This document shows positions 32,541 to 41,423 of a stretch of 64,000 bases of DNA, piece by piece (position 1 is the first letter of the stretch; each line of letters begins with the position of its first letter). The notes beneath the pieces are model-generated. The model saw only the letters and a list, made by a program, of their open reading frames with translations, was not told the DNA's origin and searched no databases. Location of the stretch: positions 62,001 to 126,000 of the forward strand of contig NZ_WBMT01000012.1 in the NCBI RefSeq assembly GCF_008923185.1. Direction: 5' to 3'. The DNA is from Actinomadura rudentiformis. GTDB taxonomy: Bacteria > Actinomycetota > Actinomycetes > Streptosporangiales > Streptosporangiaceae. The position numbers and the translations under genes were made by a program.

Positions 32541-34105
32541 ACCACCACTTCCCTGATGAGCAACGCGATCGAGGCGGCGGTCGGGATCGCCAGGAGTGCC
32601 CCGACGACGCCGAGCAGTGCGCCGCCGATGAGCGCCGCCACGATGGTCACCGCAGGCTGGACGTCGACCGTGCGCTTCATGACGCGCGGATAGACCAGGT
32701 AGTTCTCCACCTGCTGGTAGACGATGTAGAAGATGATGCAGACGATCCCGTCGGTCATGGTCCCGGTGAGGAAGGCGACCAGGGTCACGACCACCGCGCC
32801 GATGGTGGCGCCGATCAGCGGGATGAGGTCGGTCACCGCGACGATCAGCGCCAGCGCGAGTGCGTACTTCACGCCGAGGATCGACAGGAAGATGTAAGTC
32901 GTCAGGCCCGCGATGAACGCGATCGTGAACTGGCCCGCGACGTATCCGCCGATCCGATCCAGGATCTCATCGCCCAGCAGCGCCACCCGGGCTCTCCGCG
33001 AGCGGGGCGCCAGCCGGTAGAAGAACGTCTTGATCTGTGGCAGCGAGCTCAGGAAGTAGAGCGTCAGGATCAGGATGGTCAACGTCTGGAAGATGCCGTT
33101 GACCGCGACCTTGCCGATGCCGGTGGCCCATGAGGTGAGCTTGTCCTGGAAGCCGCTGCTGTTGACGGTCTTCTCGGCGCGCTCCAGCAGCCCGTAGCGC
33201 TTGTCCCACTCGGCGAGGCGGTCGTTCTCCTGGAGCTGTTTCACGTATGCGGGGATGCTCTCCCGCAGTTCGGTGGTCTGCTCCGACACCGGTTGCACGA
33301 GTGAGGCGACGAACCCGGCGAAGAAGAGGATCACGCCCATGAACACCATGGCGACCGCCAGGCCGCGCGGCAGGCCGATCTTGCGGAGCCGCTCCACGGC
33401 CGGATTGAGGCCGACCGCGAGGAACATCGCCACGATGATCATCACCAGCACCGACTTGGCGTTCAGCGCGGCGTTGAACAGCTGCCAGGCGGTGATGACG
33501 CCGAGCGCTGCGACGAACCCGAACACGAACGGGTGCGCCTTGCCGAGCGGCTCTCCAGGCCGTCCGAACGGGTACCGGTGATCGACGCCCGCCTCGATCT
33601 TGCGCTGCTCGACGTCGTGCGCGGGATCGGGGGCCTGCTCGGTGTCCCCCGGCACGGTGGTCTTCTCGATGACGGTCCGCTCGACCGTGGCGGGAAGGCG
33701 TGCCGGTTCCGCAGCCGCGCCCGCCTCCCGTTCGGCGCCACCGTCGCCCTCGGCGGGCCCTGGAGCTCCCGAGCGCGCGGTGTCACGCGCATCCGTGGCA
33801 TCGCCGGTGCCTGGGGTGCCACTTGCGCCAGTGGTGCTTTCGGCACGTGTGGTGTCGCTCGCGCCCGCTGCGCCTTCCGCGCGGGTGGTGGTGTCCGCGC
33901 CTGTGGTGTCGGTGTCGCCTGCGCGGACGCCTCCCGCGCCGGCGGTGGCGGGGTGGTCGTCGTCGCGGGAGTCGTCGGCGGCCGGGGAGGGAGGGGGCTC
34001 CGTACCGCCCGCGGCACCACCCGTAGCGCTGGACGTCTCGTCGTCGCCGGGTGCCGGCGACGTGTCCTTCCGGGGGGTCTCCTCGGCCACGTCGTACTCC
34101 TTCAT
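32519..34105 (-). CDS. AI-2E family transporter with a long disordered N-terminus
   Basis: Membrane protein of the PerM/AI-2E exporter family, with seven to eight helices. The core starts near HPFVFGFVAALGVITAWQLF and contains LVMIIVAMFLAVGLNPAVER, the extracytoplasmic segment and VTDLIPLIGATIGAVVVTLV. About 170 N-terminal residues are low-complexity (Thr, Ala, Gly, Asp, Glu), e.g. DTTGADTTTRAEG, most of it outside any known domain. The ATG at 34105 (MKEYDVAEETPRKD) follows AGGGA and is preferred over one at 34144. The substrate is unknown; family members export small molecules or Na+. Confidence 0.85.
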   Translation of the reverse strand: MKEYDVAEETPRKDTSPAPGDDETSSATGGAAGGTEPPPSPAADDSRDDDHPATAGAGGVRAGDTDTTGADTTTRAEGAAGASDTTRAESTTGASGTPGTGDATDARDTARSGAPGPAEGDGGAEREAGAAAEPARLPATVERTVIEKTTVPGDTEQAPDPAHDVEQRKIEAGVDHRYPFGRPGEPLGKAHPFVFGFVAALGVITAWQLFNAALNAKSVLVMIIVAMFLAVGLNPAVERLRKIGLPRGLAVAMVFMGVILFFAGFVASLVQPVSEQTTELRESIPAYVKQLQENDRLAEWDKRYGLLERAEKTVNSSGFQDKLTSWATGIGKVAVNGIFQTLTILILTLYFLSSLPQIKTFFYRLAPRSRRARVALLGDEILDRIGGYVAGQFTIAFIAGLTTYIFLSILGVKYALALALIVAVTDLIPLIGATIGAVVVTLVAFLTGTMTDGIVCIIFYIVYQQVENYLVYPRVMKRTVDVQPAVTIVAALIGGALLGVVGALLAIPTAASIALLIREVVVPRQETM

Positions 34106-34172
34106 TCCGTTCCCTGTCCGTAACGGCCGGGCTTTGTCGGTCATGGGCCCGCCCGTGTCCGGTTCAGATGAC

Positions 34173-34209
34173 GAAAAGCCTAGAGGTAGTTGCTACCTCT
34201 AGGCTTTTC
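34173..34209 (-). terminator. Perfect 17-bp terminator hairpin after the Scy/FilP-like gene
   Basis: Arms 34173-34189 and 34193-34209 with a 3-base loop. On the minus strand the stem ends in GGCTTTTC, giving a U run. It lies 63 bases after the coiled-coil gene and 68 bases before the transporter ATG, so it separates the two units. Confidence 0.9.
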
Positions 34210-34271
34210 CGCCTCGTACGGATTGAGTCAGATCATGGTGGCCCGGCCGACGCGGCCGGTGGCCGGTGCCG

Positions 34272-35609
34272 CTACTCCTGCCACCAGTCTTCGTCGTCCT
34301 CGTTCTTCTTGGCCTGCGCGCCCTGGCCGCCCTTGGCCGGTCCGGCCTTGGCGGCCGCGGCCTGCTTGGCCTGCTGCTGCCCCTGGCCGCCACCCTGCGG
34401 CTGCGCGGCGGGCTTGGCCTCCAGCGCGGGCTTCTCCGCGGTGGGAAGCTCTTCGACGGCGCCCATCGCCGGGGCCACACCACCGATCAGCTGGCGCAGC
34501 TGGTTGAGGTGGCTGGTGATGCTGTCGCGCTGGCGGGTGAGCTCGTCCACCTGGCGCTGCGCGGAGGTGCGGACCCGGTCGGCCTCGGACTTGGTCTCGG
34601 CGAGCAGCTGCTCGGCCTGGGACTTGGCCTCGGCGATGACCTGGTCGCTGTTCTTGCGCGCGTTGGCCATGAGCTGCTTGGCGTGCGAGTCGGCCTCGCG
34701 CCGGGTCTGCTCGGCCTGCTGGGTCGCCTTGGCGGCCCGCTGCTCGGCGGACGCGGCGCGCTGCTCGGCCTCGGCGACGAGCTTCTGCGTGGCGGCCTGC
34801 GCGGCGGCGTGCCGTTCGGCGTCCTGGCGGTCGGCCTCCTCGCGGCGGGCGGCCAGCTGGATCTCGAACTCGGCCTCGGCCTGGGCGCGCTGGGCCTCGC
34901 TCTCCTCGAGGATGCGCTGGGCCTGCGCGCGCATCTCGTCGGCCTGCCGCTTGGCGGTGGTGAGGATCTCGTCGCGCTCGCGCTTGGTGGACGCACGGAG
35001 CTGAGCGACCTCGCGCTCGGTCGTGGTGCGCAGCTTGGCGATCTCACGCTCGGCGGCGGCGCGCTTCTCGGCGACCTCGTGGTCGGCGGTGGCGCGCAGC
35101 TTGGCGACCTCGCGCTCGGTCGTGGAGGTCAGCTCGTCGGACTCACGCCGGGCAGAGGTGCGCACCTCCTCGGCCTCACGCTCGGCGGCGTTGCGCATGT
35201 CGTCGCCCTCGCGCTGGGCGGTGGCGCGCAGCTCGGAGGCCTCGTTCTCGGCGGTGGCGCGGAGCTCGGCCGCGTCGACCTTGGCGGCCGCCTTGATCTC
35301 ATTGGCCTCGGAGCGCGCCGCCTGGACGAGCTCGGTGGCCTGCTCCTCAGCGAGCCGCAGCAACTGCTCGATGCGGGCGCCCAAACCGGAATAGGTGGGG
35401 CGCTCCTGCTCTTGTAGCTGCCGATGGGCGTCCGACAGCTCGCGCTGCAGCGCCTGGGTCGACTCGCGAGACTGCCGGACCTCGTTGTCGAGCTGCTTGA
35501 TGTGCTCGTCGACCTGGTGGCGGTCGTAGCCGCGTAGCACCACGTCGAACTCGCGCGGGGGCGTGTCTTCAAAGAAGTTGCTGAGCTGGGCGTCGATGTC
35601 GGACTGCAT
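34272..35609 (-). CDS. DivIVA-domain coiled-coil protein, Scy/FilP-like
   Basis: 445-aa cytoskeletal-type protein. A DivIVA-like N-terminal domain (about 20-75, FDVVLRGYDRHQVDEHIKQL) precedes an unbroken Ala/Glu/Arg-rich coiled coil (about 75-385) with repeats such as ELRATAENEASELRATAQRE. A Gln/Ala/Gly linker and an acidic end EDDEDWWQE close it. In Streptomyces, Scy and FilP lie near nucS and organise polar growth with DivIVA; this gene is between them in size and stands alone. The ATG at 35609 is preferred over a TTG at 35618. Older labels call it cellulose-binding. Confidence 0.85.
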   Translation of the reverse strand: MQSDIDAQLSNFFEDTPPREFDVVLRGYDRHQVDEHIKQLDNEVRQSRESTQALQRELSDAHRQLQEQERPTYSGLGARIEQLLRLAEEQATELVQAARSEANEIKAAAKVDAAELRATAENEASELRATAQREGDDMRNAAEREAEEVRTSARRESDELTSTTEREVAKLRATADHEVAEKRAAAEREIAKLRTTTEREVAQLRASTKRERDEILTTAKRQADEMRAQAQRILEESEAQRAQAEAEFEIQLAARREEADRQDAERHAAAQAATQKLVAEAEQRAASAEQRAAKATQQAEQTRREADSHAKQLMANARKNSDQVIAEAKSQAEQLLAETKSEADRVRTSAQRQVDELTRQRDSITSHLNQLRQLIGGVAPAMGAVEELPTAEKPALEAKPAAQPQGGGQGQQQAKQAAAAKAGPAKGGQGAQAKKNEDDEDWWQE

Positions 35610-35982
35610 GTGGCTCAATCCTGATGTGACGGGGCTGCGGTTGGTTCCGGGGACCGGTTGATCGCCTGGCTGTACGGGCGCGCGGCCCCAGACCTTCTAC
35701 CGGCGAGTGAAGCGTACTCCGGTGGCTGCCGTGTTGGGGGCTCATCTGGACGCGCTGCGCACTTTGTCGTTTTTGTCAGCTTGCCCGACGGCGCCCCAGG
35801 TGCGCCGGTGTGCAGCCCACAAAACCACCATTCGCGCAGCAACGGCTACAGAGCGGCGAGTCCGGGGCCGTGAAACGCGGGTGTGATTTCAAACACGTCA
35901 CAATCTGCGCAACGCGGCGGAAGAAGCCGGTTTACAAGATCACCTAGCTGCCTGGGGGATCTCGCAGCCCGTCACTGCGCCC
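35610..35982. promoter_or_regulatory. 373-bp spacer upstream of the coiled-coil gene
   Basis: No gene is seen. It is less GC-rich in places (TTTGTCGTTTTTGTCAGC near 35760). It holds an inverted repeat TGTGA-N11-TCACA at 35882-35902, longer-spaced than a CRP site (N6). The promoter of the minus-strand coiled-coil gene must lie here. Confidence 0.4.
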
Positions 35983-36405
35983 TTACGACTTCTGGACGAG
36001 CTCTGTCAGGACCCCATGGCAGTCCTTCGGGTGCAGGAAGGTGATACGGGACCCCATCGAGCCTCTCCGTGGCTGCTCGTACAGCACCCGGACGCCCTTG
36101 CCGGCGATGCCGTCCGCCTCCTCCTGGACGTCGCCGTCGGTCCCGAACGCGATGTGGTGCACGCCCTCCCCGTTCTTGGCCAGCCACTTGGCCACCGTCG
36201 AGTCCTCCCGGATCGGCGTGATCAGCTGGATGTAGGCGGCCGCGCCGTCGCCGGTCTCGTTGATCTTGAGCATCGCCTCGCGTACACCCTGCTCCTCGTT
36301 CACCTCGAAGTGCACGTCGGTGAAGCCGTAGGTCTCCCTGTAGAACTCCACGGTCGCCTCCAGGTCGTGGCAGGCGATGCCGATGTGGTCGATGCGCGTC
36401 AGCAT
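35983..36405 (-). CDS. mce: Methylmalonyl-CoA epimerase
   Basis: 140-aa VOC-fold metalloenzyme interconverting the (2R) and (2S) forms of methylmalonyl-CoA, linking propionyl-CoA use to the B12 mutase. LTRIDHIGIACHDLEATVEF supplies the first metal His, GVHHIAFGTD the second, and HGVLTELVQ the Glu. The start MLTRIDHIGIA at 36405 is supported by alignment to the family. Divergent from the thiolase gene, as in M. tuberculosis (Rv1322A/fadA4). Confidence 0.92.
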   Translation of the reverse strand: MLTRIDHIGIACHDLEATVEFYRETYGFTDVHFEVNEEQGVREAMLKINETGDGAAAYIQLITPIREDSTVAKWLAKNGEGVHHIAFGTDGDVQEEADGIAGKGVRVLYEQPRRGSMGSRITFLHPKDCHGVLTELVQKS

Positions 36406-36500
36406 GGGCGTTCTCCCGGTCGAGGCGGCGGAATGAGATTCGGCTCGTCCTGGGTATCGTGACAAATGTCGCCGCCGGACCCATGTGGAGGCCCCCTCTT

Positions 36501-37688
36501 ATGAGCACCAACCCGTCCGTGATCGTCGCCGGAGCACGCACGCCGATCGGCCGCCTGCTCGGCTCGCTCAAGGACTTCTCGGCAGCCGACCTCGGAGCCC
36601 ACGCCATCCGCAACGCGCTGGAGCGCGCGGGCATCACGGGGGACCAGGTCCAGTACGTGATCATGGGGCAGGTGCTGCAGGCGGGGGCCGGGCAGATCCC
36701 GTCCCGGCAGGCCGCGGTCAAGGCCGGCATCCCTATGAGCGTTCCGTCGATCACCGTCAACAAGGTCTGCCTGTCCGGCCTGGACGCGATCGCGCTCGCC
36801 GACCAGCTGATCCGTGCCGGCGAGTTCGACATCGTGGTGGCGGGCGGCATGGAGTCGATGACCCAGGCGCCGCACCTGCTGCCCAAGTCGCGCGGCGGCT
36901 ACAAGTACGGCTCGATCGAGGTCCTCGACCATATGGCCCACGACGCGCTGACCGACGCCTTCGACGGCGTCTCGATGGGCGAGTCCACCGAGGGGCACAA
37001 CGCCAAGCTCGGCATCTCCCGGGAGGACCAGGACGAGTTCTCCGCCCGCTCGCACCAGCGCGCCGCCGAGGCGATCAAGAACGGCGTCTTCGAGGACGAG
37101 ATCGCGCCGGTCGAGATCCCGCAGCGCAAGGGCGACCCGATCGTCTTCGCCGACGACGAGGGCGTGCGCGGCGACACCACCGCCGAGTCGCTCGCCAGGC
37201 TGCGTCCCGCGTTCTCCAAGGACGGCACGATCACCGCCGGCTCGTCCTCGCAGATCTCCGACGGTGCCGCCGCGGTCGTGGTGATGTCCAAGAGCAAGGC
37301 CGAGGAGCTCGGCCTCACCTGGCTGGCCGAGATCGGCGCGCACGGCAACGTCGCGGGCCCCGACAACTCGCTCCAGTCGCAGCCGTCCAACGCGATCAAG
37401 CACGCGCTCGGCAAGGCGGGCCTGAGCGTGGCCGACCTGGACCTCATCGAGATCAACGAGGCGTTCGCGTCGGTCGGGCTCCAGTCGATGAAGGACCTCG
37501 GCGTCGGCCCGGACAAGGTCAACGTCAACGGCGGCGCGATCGCGCTCGGCCACCCGGTCGGCATGTCCGGCGCCCGGATCGTGCTGCACCTCGCGTACGA
37601 GCTGAAGCGGCGCGGCGGTGGCCTGGGCGTGGCCGGCCTCTGCGGCGGCGGAGGTCAGGGAGACGCGCTGATCCTCCGCGTGCCGTGA
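36501..37688 (+). CDS. Acetyl-CoA C-acetyltransferase (thiolase)
   Basis: 395-aa thiolase joining or splitting acetoacetyl-CoA type substrates. The nucleophile is Cys90 in VNKVCLSGLDAIA, with His351 in GHPVGMSGARI and the second base Cys381 in AGLCGGGGQGDA. Thr/Ser-rich loops are normal. The ATG at 36501 has GGAG 10 bases upstream. It matches fadA4 of M. tuberculosis by position. Confidence 0.95.
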   Translation: MSTNPSVIVAGARTPIGRLLGSLKDFSAADLGAHAIRNALERAGITGDQVQYVIMGQVLQAGAGQIPSRQAAVKAGIPMSVPSITVNKVCLSGLDAIALADQLIRAGEFDIVVAGGMESMTQAPHLLPKSRGGYKYGSIEVLDHMAHDALTDAFDGVSMGESTEGHNAKLGISREDQDEFSARSHQRAAEAIKNGVFEDEIAPVEIPQRKGDPIVFADDEGVRGDTTAESLARLRPAFSKDGTITAGSSSQISDGAAAVVVMSKSKAEELGLTWLAEIGAHGNVAGPDNSLQSQPSNAIKHALGKAGLSVADLDLIEINEAFASVGLQSMKDLGVGPDKVNVNGGAIALGHPVGMSGARIVLHLAYELKRRGGGLGVAGLCGGGGQGDALILRVP

Positions 37689-37707
37689 CCGGATCGCCGT
37701 AGCCCGG

Positions 37708-38445
37708 TCACTGGGTGGCGGGTTCCACCTTGACGGTCTTGAAGCCCAGGGACTTGAGCAGTTGCTCCATCATCTGCCTGGTGTTCCGGTCCGCGCGTCC
37801 GGGCAGGCCGCTCTCGTTGGCGGCGGTCTGGATCTTCTGGGCCGCCAGCACGTAGAGCTGCTGCTGGTTGTTGGGGTTGTTGCCGAAGAAGTCACCGAAG
37901 CGGTTGATCAGGCCGCGCTGCGCGGAGAAGACGTAGCTCTTCTGGGTGTCGAGGTTGGTGGGCTCCAGCTGCGCCTTGGGCAGCCGTACCGTCACCGCGG
38001 TGCGGTCGGCGTTCACGGTGATCGCGCCGTCGGCGATCTTGCTGAAGTCGACATAGGCGTCGACCGAGCCGTGCCCGACGAACAGCGTCCGGGAGCCGCG
38101 CACCGCGCTCGGCAGGAACTTGGCGTCCTTCTCCAGGTCCACGATGACCTGGAAGTTGCCGCTGGCCGCCTCGTACCGGGAGAGGTCGCGGATCGACTGC
38201 AGCAGCACCGGGCCGCTGCGGTCCTTGGGCTTCTCGTCGAACGGGTTGATCCAGTCCGGGAGCATCCGCAGTGTCTGCTGCGCGAGCAGCACCAGCGCGA
38301 TGGTCGCGACGATCAGCAGGAGCGAGACGCGCAGGCCGCCGCCACGGCGGCCGGCGGGGGCGGACGCGGGGGCCGGGGCGGCGGGGGTCGGCTCGGGCTC
38401 GGACTCGTTCCCGCGGGTCTTTGCTTCGCGTTCGGATCGGGCCAT
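37708..38445 (-). CDS. DUF4230 membrane-anchored protein
   Basis: 245 aa: a polar Pro/Ala-rich N-terminus, one membrane helix (about 39-58, RVSLLLIVATIALVLLAQQT), then an extracytoplasmic DUF4230 domain (SGNFQVIVDLEKDAKFLPSA; VDAYVDFSKI; AVTVRLPKAQLEPTNLD). The last helix is LLKSLGFKTVKVEPATQ. Function unknown. It is convergent with the thiolase gene, 19 bp apart. Confidence 0.85.
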   Translation of the reverse strand: MARSEREAKTRGNESEPEPTPAAPAPASAPAGRRGGGLRVSLLLIVATIALVLLAQQTLRMLPDWINPFDEKPKDRSGPVLLQSIRDLSRYEAASGNFQVIVDLEKDAKFLPSAVRGSRTLFVGHGSVDAYVDFSKIADGAITVNADRTAVTVRLPKAQLEPTNLDTQKSYVFSAQRGLINRFGDFFGNNPNNQQQLYVLAAQKIQTAANESGLPGRADRNTRQMMEQLLKSLGFKTVKVEPATQ

Positions 38446-38570
38446 GTAGGAGGCATTCCCGGCATTGCCCGCTCCTCACCTCACCGCGCGGTGCCGGTGG
38501 TCATCCCGGATGTGATCAGGGTCATGGCCATGGCGGAAACACCGCCGAGGTACCGGTACGTTGGTCGACC

Positions 38571-38867
38571 GTGGACACCGTGCGCATCCTCCGGTACGTC
38601 TCGATCGCCGAGGCGACCTCGTTCCTGATCCTCCTGCTCTGCTCCGTGCTCAAGCGCACGGTGGAGTTCGAGGCGGGCGTGCAGATCATGGGGCCGATCC
38701 ACGGGGTGCTGTTCCTCGCGTTCGTCGCCCTGGTCTTCATGGTCCGGGGACCGCTCGGCTGGGACGTCAAGCGCACGGTGCTCGCGCTGATCGCGTCCGT
38801 CCTCCCGCTCGCCCCGTACTTCGTGGAGCGGAGCTGGCTCAGGCAGCCGGCGGCCGCCGCACGGTAA
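38571..38867 (+). CDS. DUF3817 membrane protein
   Basis: 98 aa with three membrane helices: RILRYVSIAEATSFLILLLC, MGPIHGVLFLAFVALVFMV and VLALIASVLPLAPYFVERSW. The E-x-x-S of the first helix and the GP-I/V-HG motif are the DUF3817 (YdzA-like) pattern. The start is GTG at 38571 or 38580. Function unknown. Confidence 0.82.
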   Translation: MDTVRILRYVSIAEATSFLILLLCSVLKRTVEFEAGVQIMGPIHGVLFLAFVALVFMVRGPLGWDVKRTVLALIASVLPLAPYFVERSWLRQPAAAAR

Positions 38868-38871
38868 CGCT

Positions 38872-38919
38872 TCTGCATGATCACGGCGGACCTGGGGGGT
38901 TCCGTCGTGGTCATGCAGA
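38872..38919 (+). terminator. Hairpin after the DUF3817 gene
   Basis: 13-bp arms 38872-38884 and 38907-38919 (one G-U pair), starting 4 bases after the stop. It lies between convergent genes. Confidence 0.65.
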
Positions 38920-38952
38920 GGACTCTTCTGTCATCACGCAGGACTCTTCTCA
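38919..38952. repeat. 21-bp-spaced direct repeat AGGACTCTTCT at the stop of the ABC permease gene
   Basis: AGGACTCTTCT is at 38919-38929 and 38940-38950. The second copy leads into the TCA (38950-38952) that is the minus-strand stop; the first is followed by GTCA. Confidence 0.75.
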
Positions 38953-40194
38953 GCGGAAGGCGCGCGCGGTCAGCGCGCAGCGGTGATACGCGCCGAAGTT
39001 CGCCCGCAGCCACGCGCGGCGCTGCTGCTCGGTCCAGGTGCCGAAGACCCGGGCGGCGCGCAGGTCGGAGATGTGCGGCTGCTCGGTGCCCAGGAGCCAG
39101 GCGTCGACCATGGCCCGGTACTCCGCCGCCCGCCGCCGCTGGGAGGCACAGGCCCGGGTGTCCACCAGCCCGTCCCGTATCTGCCGGACGACCTGGGCCT
39201 CATAGCCGGGGGCCAGGCCGTCGAGATGGATGGCGGCAACGCCCTTCGACAGCCCGGCCGGTGCCGTGCCGGGACGTTGTTCGATCTTCGTGAACGCGCC
39301 GGGCGTCCCGTTCAGCCGGGCGGCCAGCGGGGTCGTGGCGGTCATCAGCGAGGGCAGCGCGCCGCGCAGCGCCGGATGCACGCAGATCGTGAGCGGCCAC
39401 TCACGGCAGGACGGGCCGGTCGGTGCCGGTCCCACCGCGCGCCCGTCCGAGGCCTCCAGGCGGACGGTCGCCAGCGCCGTCAGCGAGAGCGCGGCCAGCA
39501 GCGGCACGATCATCCAGAGACGCCGGTTGAGCCGCCACACGTACGCGAGGATCAGCGCGGTGGTCAGCCCGGCCGACCACAGCACCCCGTCGGCCAGCAC
39601 CTGGCTGCGCAGGCCCGTGAACAGCTCCACTTCGTTCAGAGCAGCCGGCGGGAGGAGGCTCCACCACGAGGTGCCCGGCGTCCGTGCGGTCGCCCATAGC
39701 CAGGTCGCCACGACCACCACGGCGCTGGTGGCGAGCCGTGGCACCAGCCGCCCGGCCAGGTAGCCGGCGGCCACGTGCATGACCAAGGCCGTCGCGCCCG
39801 CCAGGATCCCCATCACCTGCGCCTGGCCCGCCTGTTCGCGGAGCGCCGTGTCGACGGCCACCACGGCCGCGACCGTCCCGTACGCCGCCAGCGCCGCCGC
39901 CGAGAGCAGCGCCATGTCCACGAGCGATCCGGTGGCGGGGGACCGGGGTGTCAGATCGCGCAGGTAGTCGAGGCGGCGTTCGCGCACCGAGGCCCAGGCC
40001 GCCAGCCCGGCCGCCAAGGGCCCCAGCACCCGCACCGAGTTGACCAGCGCGACCACCGTGTTGTCCCAGTAGGCGACGTCGGGCACCAGCGACAGCCACG
40101 CCGTCACCACGCCGACGGCCGTGAGCAACGGCACCGCGATGAGCGGCGCCGTCCGGCGGGCCTCCACCCGGAGCACCCGCCCAAGCTCAGACAC
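38950..40194 (-). CDS. Predicted ABC-type membrane subunit
   Basis: 414 aa with about eight hydrophobic segments in the first 250 residues (e.g. TAPLIAVPLLTAVGVVTAWL, VLGPLAAGLAAWASVRERRL) and a soluble C-terminal region of about 160 residues ending AYHRCALTARAF. The gene overlaps the upstream ATPase gene by 8 bases, which supports a two-component transporter. I cannot name a substrate; related ABC-2-like pairs in actinobacteria are uncharacterised. Confidence 0.7.
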   Translation of the reverse strand: MSELGRVLRVEARRTAPLIAVPLLTAVGVVTAWLSLVPDVAYWDNTVVALVNSVRVLGPLAAGLAAWASVRERRLDYLRDLTPRSPATGSLVDMALLSAAALAAYGTVAAVVAVDTALREQAGQAQVMGILAGATALVMHVAAGYLAGRLVPRLATSAVVVVATWLWATARTPGTSWWSLLPPAALNEVELFTGLRSQVLADGVLWSAGLTTALILAYVWRLNRRLWMIVPLLAALSLTALATVRLEASDGRAVGPAPTGPSCREWPLTICVHPALRGALPSLMTATTPLAARLNGTPGAFTKIEQRPGTAPAGLSKGVAAIHLDGLAPGYEAQVVRQIRDGLVDTRACASQRRRAAEYRAMVDAWLLGTEQPHISDLRAARVFGTWTEQQRRAWLRANFGAYHRCALTARAFR

Positions 40195-41056
40195 TGGCGA
40201 GTTTCTTTGGCCTTCGCGGCCTCGGGCCCTCGCCTGGCGGCTCGGCCCCGAACCACGAAAGCGGCGATCGCGACATCGCTTCGCGATCTTCGCGGAGAAC
40301 CTCGCCTCCGGCTCGTTCTCCGCTCAGCGCCGCGCGCTCCCGGTGCGGGCCGGGCGTTGCGAAGCCGAAAGTACTCCCGTCTGCGGGCGCTGACCTGGTG
40401 GCGCGTTCGGTCAATCTGCCTCTGGCCAGGGTGAACACGCGGTCGCACCATCCGGTGAGGGCCTGCGGTGTGGGGGCCGACACCAGGATCGTCGGCGCCA
40501 GCGCGCCGATGAGAGGGAGCAGCTCGCTCGCCTCGACATCGCCCACGCCATGCAGCGGATCGTCGAGCAGCACCAGCTCCGGCTCGTGCACGCACGTCGC
40601 CGCCAGCCCCGCGCGCAGCCGGACGTCCGGCGGCACCAGGCTCATTTCGGTCGATTCGGATTCGAGGAGATCGAGTCTTTTCAGGATCGACCGGGTCGCA
40701 TCCGAACGTACACGCTTGTAGTAGGCGGCATAGGCGACGAACTCCCCGACCGTCAGGTTGTCCGCCGAGGTGAAATTGCCCGGCAGATAACCGATCCGAG
40801 CCCGTACCGTGCGCAGGTCGGAGTTATTTCCTGTGTCGTATCCGAGAATCTTCAGTACGCCGACATGTGGCCGGCGCAATGTCGCGAACGTGGCCAGCAG
40901 AGTGGATTTACCGACACCAGGTGGACCGGCCAGGCCGGTCACGCCTTCGGAGACACCGAAGGCCACCGGGCGTAGGAGCCACCGCCCCCCGCGTCGGACA
41001 CCCATCCCTCGGGCCACGATCGCGGAATGCTCCGCGATCACTTTGAAACCCCCCAT
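40187..41056 (-). CDS. ABC transporter ATP-binding protein with degenerate signature motif
   Basis: From ATG 41056 (MGGFKVIAEHSAIVARGMGV) about 289 aa. Walker A is GPPGVGKST and the Q-loop region is RIGYLPGNF. At the signature position it reads SLVPPDVRLRAGLA instead of LSGGxxxR, and Walker B is LVLLDDPLHGV with Asp where Glu usually acts as base. The last 70 residues are Arg/Glu/Pro-rich and are encoded by inverted repeats, unlike family members, which end earlier. Hydrolysis may be weak or need a partner. Overlaps the membrane subunit gene. Confidence 0.8.
   Translation of the reverse strand: MGGFKVIAEHSAIVARGMGVRRGGRWLLRPVAFGVSEGVTGLAGPPGVGKSTLLATFATLRRPHVGVLKILGYDTGNNSDLRTVRARIGYLPGNFTSADNLTVGEFVAYAAYYKRVRSDATRSILKRLDLLESESTEMSLVPPDVRLRAGLAATCVHEPELVLLDDPLHGVGDVEASELLPLIGALAPTILVSAPTPQALTGWCDRVFTLARGRLTERATRSAPADGSTFGFATPGPHRERAALSGERAGGEVLREDREAMSRSPLSWFGAEPPGEGPRPRRPKKLASV
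40266..40323. repeat. Two hairpins inside the 3' end of the ABC ATPase gene
   Basis: GATCGCG (40266-40272) pairs with CGCGATC (40282-40288). GCGGAGAAC (40292-40300) pairs with GTTCTCCGC (40315-40323). This looks like a REP-type element that has extended the reading frame. Confidence 0.6.
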
Positions 41057-41423
41057 TGTTGCGTCATGCGTTATGCGACAGGCGATGAACGCCGGTGACT
41101 TTTCCCCCGTCACCCGCGATGTTCATCCCTGGCCGTCCGATCGCCCTCCCCGGGCCTTCGGACAGCACCCCCTTTTGCCGTCGCACCATGCATCGACATC
41201 GCGACTATAACCAGGCTTGGTGATCGCTGTCAGCAGTCTTTCTCCTCTTACGGCCGATGGTCTGAATCCTTTGCCCGCCCAGTGAAGGGGCGATTCAGCG
41301 AGAATGTTCGGCTCTGTCCGGAAGCGGGGGCGGAGGCTCGCCGGCCACCCTGCCGTGACGAGGGCGCTCCGCTGGGAGCGGACGAGAGTACGGTCGTGGC
41401 GCGTCATGAGGCAGGATGGACCC
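41057..41423. other. 367-bp divergent spacer before the thioredoxin gene
   Basis: No gene is visible. It must hold the promoters of the minus-strand ABC operon and the plus-strand thioredoxin-like gene. The thioredoxin frame is open back to an ATG at 41304, so part of this region could be coding if that start is used. I found no clear operator. Confidence 0.4.

Noticed and set aside
35882..35902. CRP/cAMP-receptor site before the coiled-coil gene
   Set aside because: TGTGA and TCACA are 11 bases apart, not 6 as in CRP sites; kept only as a weak inverted repeat.
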